Source of the DNA: Doryteuthis pealeii
Taxonomy: Eukaryota; Mollusca; Cephalopoda; Myopsida; Loliginidae
Assembly: GCA_023376005.1 (NCBI GenBank)
Contig: CM042139.1
Span: 133,854,415 to 133,918,414, forward strand
Length of the DNA stretch: 64,000 nt
Direction of reading: 5' to 3'
Positions 57,556-64,000 of this stretch are shown here, in pieces; position 1 is the first letter of the stretch, and the number at the start of each line of letters is the position of its first letter. The notes beneath the pieces are model-generated. The model searched no databases. It saw nothing but the letters and a program-made list of their open reading frames with translations, and had not been told where the DNA came from. The position numbers were made by a program, and so were the translations under genes.

Positions 57556-58179
57556 TAGCAAATATATGCACCCGGAGGGTGCAAGTATTTAAGTTTTAAT
57601 GTAATAAAATAAATTAAATTAGAAAGGCTAATGAAACTAAATAAGAATGCAGATAAAAAGATTTCAAACAGACGGAGGTTATAATCGAAAAATAGAACAA
57701 CGAAAACTTACTCTTCCATCACTTCTGTCTTTCATTGCTAAATTTTCCTAATTTAACTATTTAGTTAAAATCAGAAGTAAAGAATAAAATTACAGTTATT
57801 TCTTGTCAATGGATTTCTTTTAAGATGTATCCCCAAGATTTTTGCTCATATTCATTAAGATAAAACCAAACAATTAGAAATCAATAATACTAAGCACATA
57901 TTTATCAAAATCAAATGTTTAATATCATTATGCAAATTAGCCTTCCCATTCACACTCTAAATCGATATCTAGTTGTATATATAAAGACAATTGCATGTTA
58001 TTAGTATGTATATAAGGCTAACAGTATTAGTAATGTAAAATAATTTTATTAATAATTGAGGTTTAAATGAAAATAAAATCATGGAGAGTGTAACGTAAAT
58101 AACAAAGGGAATTGTGACTTGAGGAGTGATATGGTTTCAGTTACAGACAGACAAACACACAATTTCCATTATAATAAGA
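57556..58179 (-). mobile_element. non-autonomous Helitron, family 2, copy 2
   Basis: Minus strand from TCTTATTATAATGGAAATTG (58179) to hairpin GCACCCTCCGGGTGC, ATATATTTG and CTAG (57559-57556), with A before and T after. About 90% identical to 53259-53887 along its length by eye; 624 bp. The two hairpin loops differ as reverse complements (GGA versus TCC). Confidence 0.75.
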
Positions 58180-58640
58180 TGAAAAATGAAGAAACATTTT
58201 AATAAGTTTTTATGATGAGATGAAAAGAATTAAACCAGAGTGAAAGAAATCATTAAGATTCATTTGCCAAATTGGGTGGGGTTTATTTACAAAGTCATTT
58301 GTTTAGATGAGTGATCCAAACAAATAATCTTAGAACATCTTACTCTGCACATTTTATAGGAGAAAACAAAGACTTGTCTAAATAAACAGTTTAAAACTTG
58401 AGCCGGTCAGGTTTTAAATTCCAATTTGACATTTCTATTTCAACACTTCTCTTCTGGTTAAATTTTTAAAACCAATATTAAAAAAAAACTCTTTTAGATG
58501 TTGTTATTAATTTTGATCAGGATATTTTTTTTGTTATAAAATTTCAAAATTAAAAGTTAAAGGAAGATGTGTTCATAGATGTGCACATCTTTATATAATA
58601 AAGTTATAAAAATAAAATTAAATCTGCCCCCCACCAAAAA
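58180..58640. other. intron, no gene seen
   Basis: AT-rich intron ending in a poly-A tract (58637-58659). Confidence 0.45.
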
Positions 58641-58659
58641 AAAAAAAAAAAAAAAAAAA

Positions 58660-59220
58660 TTAATTTTCATGTGAGGTGATGTGATTACAATTCAGTTCAT
58701 TAAAATTTTTAAACCAATATAAAAAAAAAACCTCTGTATAGTTATTATCAATTTTGACCAGGATTTGTTCACTTATGAGTTTGTCCTTACTTCTCCAGCC
58801 GTGTCCAGCTATACAGCTACTTTTTGGGGGGTGCTGCATCTGGGATTTGTTAAAAACAGCATGTAGCATCCTTGTGTAGTTTTTTTTCCAAGCATTTCAT
58901 TAAAATCCAAGTAGTGCAGCTATACAGTAGCACCAACATGGTTTTTGGTGTGAAATCATTTTCCTTCACTAGATCTAGTAGTACGTAATCTAGGCAGATT
59001 ATGAATATAAATGGTGCTAATGTATCTCCTTTAAGATTCCATTGACAATGTCAAAGAAATCAGTGTCACCATCGAGTGAGTAAACCAGTGCTTTGGTGTC
59101 TAGCAGTAACAGTTTCTTTTGGAAAACCATAAGCTAGAAGTATTTGATCCATCTTTCTATGTATGGTGCCTTAGAGAAATTTACAAACAAAAGTGTTGCC
59201 TCAAGTTTTTTTGCTCATAC
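58660..59220 (-). pseudogene. LINE reverse transcriptase remnant
   Basis: Minus strand, two blocks. 59220-58960 carries the RT palm-entry region (TLLFVNFSK-, KMDQILLAYGFPKETVTARHQ- and DTDFFDIVNGILKGDTLAPFI-like residues in broken frames). 58900-58700 carries the C-terminal part (WMLYGGNKLDGNYTRMLHAVFNKSQMQHP-like, then RSKDKLIS). Same family as 61440-62110. Deleted between the blocks. Confidence 0.6.
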
Positions 59221-59544
59221 TCCTTTCATGATAGTTGATATGCTATTAAACAAATAAAGCAAATCAAACCTTGGAGAATGGAGACTAGACTAAAAGATCT
59301 TCCCCACCATAAAGAATCAAAATTTAAAGAAATGTTTTCAAGCAGAAGAATGTAAAACGTAGTGGATCAAGGTGGGCGAACAAAGCATTGATTAAAATTA
59401 TTATTTTCTACTGATAAACATAAAAGGATTTTTGAGCAAACAAAGTCACATAAGCAATTTATCAATAACTCTACTTGAATTGATACAGATAAACAGGAAC
59501 CAATGTTAAAGTCAGATTAAAGTTCATTTGTATATTATTATTAG

Positions 59545-59945
59545 GTTGTGCTGACAGCACAGATCCCATGACTCTCTCTTGCCACCTGTCCCTATTAGCC
59601 CCTGGCAAGTCTTCTGCATGGCATCCGGAATCCACACAAAGCTGATTGATATAGGTTTTTGCTGGTCAACCTACACTGGGGTGTCCACAGGAGAATGTCA
59701 CTTATGAGTTTATCCCTGATGCTCCAGCAGTGTTCAGCATGTCTTGTCTTGAATGGTTTGTGTGATAGGAGGTAAGTGGTCATACATTTACTTTTTTGTG
59801 ATGTGCTGTTTCCAGGATTTGTTCAAGACATCATGCAGTATTGTTGTGTAGTTCCCATCTAGTCTTTTTTCTAAGCTTTTTGTCAGAGTACAAATGGTTC
59901 CGCCATACAGTAGCACTGACACTATTACAGCCTGGAAGAATTCTC
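59545..59945 (-). pseudogene. LINE ORF2 C-terminal remnant
   Basis: Minus-strand frames: MTTYLLSHKPFKTRHAEHCW, SIRDKLISD and LLWTP, then YQSALCGFRMPCRRLA. This is the post-RT tail of the same LINE family ('TIQVRRTRHAGHCWRSRDELISDVLLWTP'). Confidence 0.65.
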
Positions 59946-60019
59946 ACTTTATCTTATCAGAGAAATCTGTTAACGAAGCAGATTTCATATAGCATAACAT
60001 ATAAAGTTGTCTTTTAGGT

Positions 60020-60130
60020 TTGGTTTCTTTGTTTAATGGCATATCAACCTTTGAGGGTTATTCAATACCAAAACCATCCTTGTAGAAGAATGGTAGTGTT
60101 ACTATTTAACCCATAGTAGGAGGAATGAGG
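60020..60130 (+). repeat. repeat module R2
   Basis: TTTAATGGCATATCAACCTT then GGGTTATTCAATACCAAAAC and CATCCTTGTAGAAGAA, as at 49735-49800 and (reverse) 60890-60980. Confidence 0.5.
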
Positions 60131-60215
60131 GGTTTATACCTTTCCCACCGGTATTAGTTCAAAAGTGAACATAATAGTGGGACTGGAGTTGAAACTTGTT
60201 TAAAAATGGTGGATG

Positions 60216-60430
60216 ACTTGTTGTGGGGGTGATGGTTAATGAGCTAGTCTACCTGACCATTATTAGTGAGTCATGAGTTTGATTCTCATTGGGTGCCCCA
60301 TACGTGTGCATCCTTGCAAAGCAAAAGCTTAGTCTTTTAAGGTGTGATGTTTAATGTATTAGGCTAGCAGAACATTATTAATGAGTTTAATTCTCACTGT
60401 GTGCTCTATACTTCTGGCCTTATGTCAAAC
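60216..60430 (+). mobile_element. tRNA-derived SINE heads ('TAATGGTTA' family), decayed
   Basis: GGGGGTGATGGTTAATGAGC with GTTTGATTCTC box B and the ending GGGTGCCCCATACG; a second partial at 60335-60425 ends GTGTGCTCTATACTTCTGG. Lies just 5' (in plus coordinates) of the exon at 60455. Confidence 0.5.
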
Positions 60431-60454
60431 TAAAATTAGTAAATGATTACTTAC

Positions 60455-60543
60455 CATATATTGGTTGATAAGTTAAAGCATTCATGTGATCGATATATGG
60501 TTTCCTGCCATCTTTTTGTTTCTTTAGCCATAGTTTGCAGTAC
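60455..60543 (-). CDS. GBA2: GBA2-like glucosylceramidase, first exon visible
   Basis: An 89-bp exon, acceptor (TATGATCAG) before 60543 and donor GTAAGTAATC after 60455. One leading base finishes a codon from an upstream exon not in the window; 29 codons and one base follow. It reads YCKLWLKKQKDGRKPYIDHM then NALTYQPIY|G, corresponding to the stretch just before GBA2_N in animal GBA2 ('K.P.ID..N.....Q.YG.P.GGIG'). Phase joins exactly to 45499-45384. The start codon and N-terminus must lie beyond 64000. Confidence 0.85.
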
Positions 60544-60732
60544 CTGATCATAGAAAAGATAGAAAAATTGCATATTATACACAATTAACACTGAAAATTA
60601 AAGAATTAAAAAGACAAAACATTAAGTTATAGAAAATATAGAAGCATACAGATGACAAAGTTTAATAGTTTATTAAAACTAGAGCAATGATATAAGTATT
60701 CAATTTTAAATGATTGTTGTAACTTGAGCATC

Positions 60733-60890
60733 AAGAGTTAACAAAGAAATAAAAGAAACAATGAATATTAAGGATAGAGGAAAAGGTGAACAAAGTAATT
60801 AGCAATTGCTAGATTGAATTAACAAGTCCTGTGAGATATTGTTGTTTCTTTCTGCTGAGGTTTTGTCAGATATTATCAATAGGATGGGTT
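60733..60890. repeat. interspersed repeat R5
   Basis: AGAGTTAACAAAGAAATAAA, AGTAATTAGCAATTGCTAGA and AACAAGTCCTGTGAGAT match 49331-49515. Unclassified. Confidence 0.5.
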
Positions 60891-61270
60891 AAATAGTAAC
60901 ACCACTGTTCTTCTACAAGGATGGCTTTGGCATTGAATAACCCATGAAGGTTGATATGCCATTAAACAAAGAAACTAATAATTTTCAAACAGATCTATTT
61001 GACTCATAGATAGAAAACTAACAGGTCCTACCAAACTGAATCAGAATGGACCTGGCAATGAAGGGTTACTCATCAACACCAGATGAAGTTTTATGTCATA
61101 CCCAGGACACCCCTTTAGTGTGTGTGTGTGTGTGGGGGGGGTCTCACTCCTCTGTAGAGGATATAGTCAGAATATTCAAAGCCCCACCCACTGACAGGGT
61201 AGTTAAATGTTTTTTTAGAGGTCTTATCTTATAGGTTGGTTGGTTGGTTGGTTTTTTGTCATGTAAACCC
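60890..61270 (-). repeat. composite repeat: R2 (reverse) then R1, (GT)n and R2
   Basis: GGTTGATATGCCATTAAACA (R2, reverse), GACTCATAGATAGAAAACTA (R1), then (GT)n followed by seven G (61121-61141), and a second R2 start with GGTTGGTTGGTTGG (61236). The short frames here are by-products. Confidence 0.5.
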
Positions 61271-61439
61271 ATGTGGAGTTATTTTATGCCTAAATCAGGC
61301 ATAGATCCATGCTTTGTCAAAATTAATGTCTGCTATAGTAACAACTACTCAATAATTCTCTTAGTATTATTAGCATGGCTAAATGAAACAAATGAAGTTA
61401 AACTGGCACAGCAAAGATATCAAAATATCTGCCTTACAT

Positions 61440-62110
61440 GACCTCCTTTTTAAAATAAAGGGACTCCGTTTTATCTGAGTTCCCATAGAGGCCAATGATA
61501 CTTGCTGTATTCTCTAGACTATACAGCAGTGGTTTGGCTTGTGCAGGTGTATTTGCAAGAAGCGCTAGATCATCTTTATAGTCTGCATAATAATATGATA
61601 GTTTCTGTGGGATATCAGTGGCTTCTTGTCTTTTCTAGCATGAAGCCTTTTTCTTTTAGGGAGATCTAATGATGTTCATAGTACATATTCTAGGCATATT
61701 ATGAATATAAATGGTGCTAATGTAACTCCTTGTAAGATTCCAGCAACAATGTCAAAGAAATCTGTCACCATCAGGTGAATGGACCATTGCTTTTGTGTCT
61801 TTGTAGATCATCATTATAGCAGTAATAGCTTCTTTGGCGTGACCATATGCTAGTAGTATTTGCTCCATCTTTCCTCTTTGTATGGAGTCAAAAGCCTTGG
61901 AGAAACCTACAAGCAATAGTGTTGCCTCAAGATTTTTTGCTTGAACTCCTCTGATTTGAGAAATAGCCAGAATCTGAGAAGATGTAGATAGATTTGTACA
62001 AAACCAGTTTTGATTTTTCCTAAAGATTTTCTCATTTTCTTCAGATGCAATGAAGGAGAAAGACATAATAAACCTTAGCAGATATGGCAGTAAGAACTAT
62101 CTCTCTGTTG
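61440..62110 (-). pseudogene. LINE reverse transcriptase, broken
   Basis: Minus strand. 62066-61752 is open: NQNWFCTNLSTSSQILAISQ, VQAKNLEATLLLVGFSKAFD and SIQRGKMEQILLAYGHAKEA (A motif F..AFDSI). It continues after a frameshift with DIVAGILQGVTLAPFIFIIC (motif B region) and, after a further shift, YYYADYKDDLALLANTPAQA (motif C, YADD split by an in-frame Tyr-Lys insertion) and GLYGNSDKTESLYF. Non-LTR retrotransposon family, many copies here. Frameshifts and the altered YADD make it inactive. Confidence 0.8.
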
Positions 62111-62386
62111 TTCTTAGTGATTCTGCAGTTGCTTTTCTTGGGGAATTGGAGGTTGCAGCCTTTTGTCCATTTATCTATTATATTTTGTTTACACAGTGCA
62201 TTGCATAATCAAAGAAGATCTAATCCAATTTCTTAGCTGAATGTTAATTCTGAGAGACAAACACAAATTGAATGTTTTCTTACATATTCAAGATGAATAT
62301 TGATCAGCTGATTTTCAATCAGGGTTCCCAAGCCAAAAATATAAATTAGTCTTGTCATTTATTGAATATTAATGCTAAGCTATCTC

Positions 62387-62740
62387 TTTGTAGGATTCCA
62401 GCAACACTGGACTCCAAAAAAAAAAAAAAAAAAAATGCTTAGAGAAAAAGATTGGTGGAAACTACACAAGAATTCTATTTGCTGTCCTAAACAAATTTTA
62501 GAAACATCACCCTACAAAAAAAGCAGCTGCATGGCCACTTGTTTCCTATTACACAAACTATCCAAATAAGATATCCATGTCTGTGTAGGCCAACCAGCAA
62601 AACCTACATCAATCAGCTCTGTGCGAATTCTAGATGCCGTGCGGAAGACCTGCCAGAAGCAATCACCAATAGGGAAGAGTGGCAAGAGAGAGTCATGGGT
62701 ATCCATGATGTCAGTGGAACCTGATGATATAAAAATGGTT
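62387..62740 (+). pseudogene. LINE ORF2 C-terminal remnant, plus strand
   Basis: Plus-strand frames: KNSICCPKQILETSPYKK, then RPTSKTYINQLCANSRCRAE and DLPEAITNREEWQERVMGIH. The last matches the family's terminal 'DLP.AM.DR..W.ERV..IR'. Preceded by a poly-A-like tract (62417-62435). Opposite orientation to the neighbouring RT, so it is a separate insertion. Confidence 0.65.
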
Positions 62741-62959
62741 AACTTCTTACAGCTGGGTGGAAGAAAGAAACAAATATCTATTTGGTCAAGGAATACGATT
62801 GAGAATTGGTATAAATGAAGTAACAGAATATTCCTATGAAAGTTCATAAACATCAGCAAATAATACTCAGTTTAAACAGTTGGGTTTTTGCTTGAAATCA
62901 GAGAAGACAGAGTTATCTGAAAAATGTTATTGTTTGAGTGCTATAGAAACACAATATTA

Positions 62960-63050
62960 CTTATACAGGGTGGTTCAAAATTGTTAATAACATTTGAGAT
63001 GTACAGGGTGTTTCAGAGAAACTGATATCATTTTGTAATCTAATAATTTA
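62960..63050. mobile_element. mariner-like terminal repeats, fragments
   Basis: Two heads, TACAGGGTGGTTCAAAATTG (about 62966) and TACAGGGTGTTTCAGAGAAA (63001), look like mariner 5' ends. No transposase and no matching inverted end found. Confidence 0.4.
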
Positions 63051-63109
63051 ACCAATTCTTGTTCAAATGATCTCAAATTTTAACATTTTGTGTAGAAAGA
63101 AGTAATTAG

Positions 63110-63600
63110 TTAAAACCATATAATCATTAGTATTAGATAGGATTACTTAAAACCATTCACCTCACAATTCTATGTTTAATGTTTAAACACCTCTTTGTTT
63201 CCTGTGAAAAACATCAAACATACAATTTTGAGTTGAATGGTTTTAAGTTATCCTATCTAATACTAATGACTATATGGTTTCAACTAATTACTTCTATTTA
63301 ATCATAGTCATTTGTTTGCACACAGTTATATGGTTTTAAGTAACTAATAATAACACTTAGTAAACAATTATAGCTTCAAGTAACTATTCTTGATACAAAT
63401 AATTTACGTGGTATCAAGTATTCTAATCAAATACAAATAATTTTTAAACAAATCTATTATAGCTTCAAGTAACTATTCTTAAAACAATTTACAGTTATAT
63501 GGCATCAAGTATTTATAACCAGATTTGACCCATAGATGTGACAGATGCAGTTTAGTGTCATACCCAAGACACTCCTAGTGAGGTGGGGCTTACCCTTCTT
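63110..63600 (+). repeat. AT minisatellite followed by R1
   Basis: Degenerate ATATGGTTTCAAGTAACTA units, including an inverted stretch at 63110-63260 (TTAAAACCATATAATCATTA versus TGACTATATGGTTTCAACT), then R1 words GACCCATAGATGTGACAGAT and CCTATTGCGAGGG. Confidence 0.5.
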
Positions 63601-63714
63601 AAAGTTGTTGTATTCTAAGCCCTATTGCGAGGGAGGATTTTATACTGTGATTTTTACATATAACGATATTTGTAACCAGTAATATCATAGGTAGGATTTA
63701 ATTAAGTAAGTAAA

Positions 63715-63922
63715 GTCGTCGGAGTGGCCTAAAGTCAGTATCAGCCAGACAGCGAGGGAGTCTACCACCTTTTCACTAGCGCTAGACCAACCTACCATCA
63801 GCTCCTCACTTTACCGCACAGATCCCTGTGCTACTCATACGCTGAGTTGGCGAGGGCTGGTATCGAAACAGGAACCTTGTGGTTCCTAGTCGGACACTCT
63901 ACCGACTGAGCTATACCGCTCC
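63715..63922 (-). mobile_element. tRNA-derived SINE, 'TTAGCTCAG' family, internally deleted
   Basis: Minus-strand head GGAGCGGTATAGCTCAGTCG, box B-like TTTCGATAC, body with AAGGTGGTAGACTCCCTCGC. Compared with 39621-39863 it lacks about 35 bp around the CTGAGGTGGAGCGCC word. Confidence 0.75.
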
Positions 63923-64000
63923 AATACATCAAAACTTTTATTCGCTCTAATTGTTACATTATATTATATCTATAGCAAACACAAAAAACAGAAAGCAAAA

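Noticed and set aside
60544..64000. An upstream GBA2 exon or start codon in the last 3.5 kb
   Set aside because: I found no frame with GBA2-like residues; the region is R5, composite repeats, LINE pieces and a SINE.

Overview
This window is animal (eukaryotic) DNA, very AT-rich, almost all intron and transposon debris, with long (TA)n microsatellites. tRNA-headed SINEs with the box A word TTAGCTCAGTTGG, the repeat landscape and very long introns suggest a cephalopod mollusc, most likely an octopus. That assignment is inference, because no phylogenetic marker was tested. There is no operon, phage, CRISPR array or bacterial gene.

The one host gene I can support is on the minus strand: a GBA2-type non-lysosomal glucosylceramidase (GH116 family). 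Six consecutive exons are visible, all from the N-terminal GBA2_N domain: 60543-60455, 45499-45384, 37529-37305, 32583-32338, 2975-2876 and 2135-1964. All six have AG/GT splice sites and phases that join exactly. The 5' start lies to the right of the window, and the catalytic domain lies to the left of base 1.

The assembly is folded. Bases 1-13866 (copy A) are followed by their own reverse complement (copy B, about 13867-27818). Then come a 100-N gap (27819-27918), a second short reverse-complement arm (copy C, 27919-29599), a 183-bp satellite array that itself folds back near 29953, and a clean forward copy of A from its base 4967 onward (copy D, 30278-39210), which runs into unique sequence to 64000. 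Copies B and C are full of single-base indels, even in exons, as in unpolished long reads. D is clean. Exons 3 and 4 therefore appear three times and exons 5 and 6 twice. The simplest reading is two contigs that overlap by about 8.9 kb, each ending in a fold-back artefact and scaffolded across the gap. The likely true order is 1-4966, satellite (perhaps on one haplotype only), then 30278-64000.

The rest is a dense transposon record. It includes several tRNA-derived SINE families, LINE fragments with reverse transcriptase, a Penelope-like fragment, Tc1/mariner remnants and MITEs, a hAT MITE with an 8-bp target duplication, a piggyBac-like MITE, two Helitrons with precise ends, fold-back MITEs and a recurrent composite repeat.

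The most interesting item is at the left edge. Two tandem units 383 bp apart carry a tRNA-like Pol III head followed by what looks like a type I hammerhead self-cleaving ribozyme: complete core, hairpin stem II, minimal stem III, and a stem I with an internal loop. A SINE or retrozyme-like element with its own ribozyme is my best candidate for an undescribed system here.
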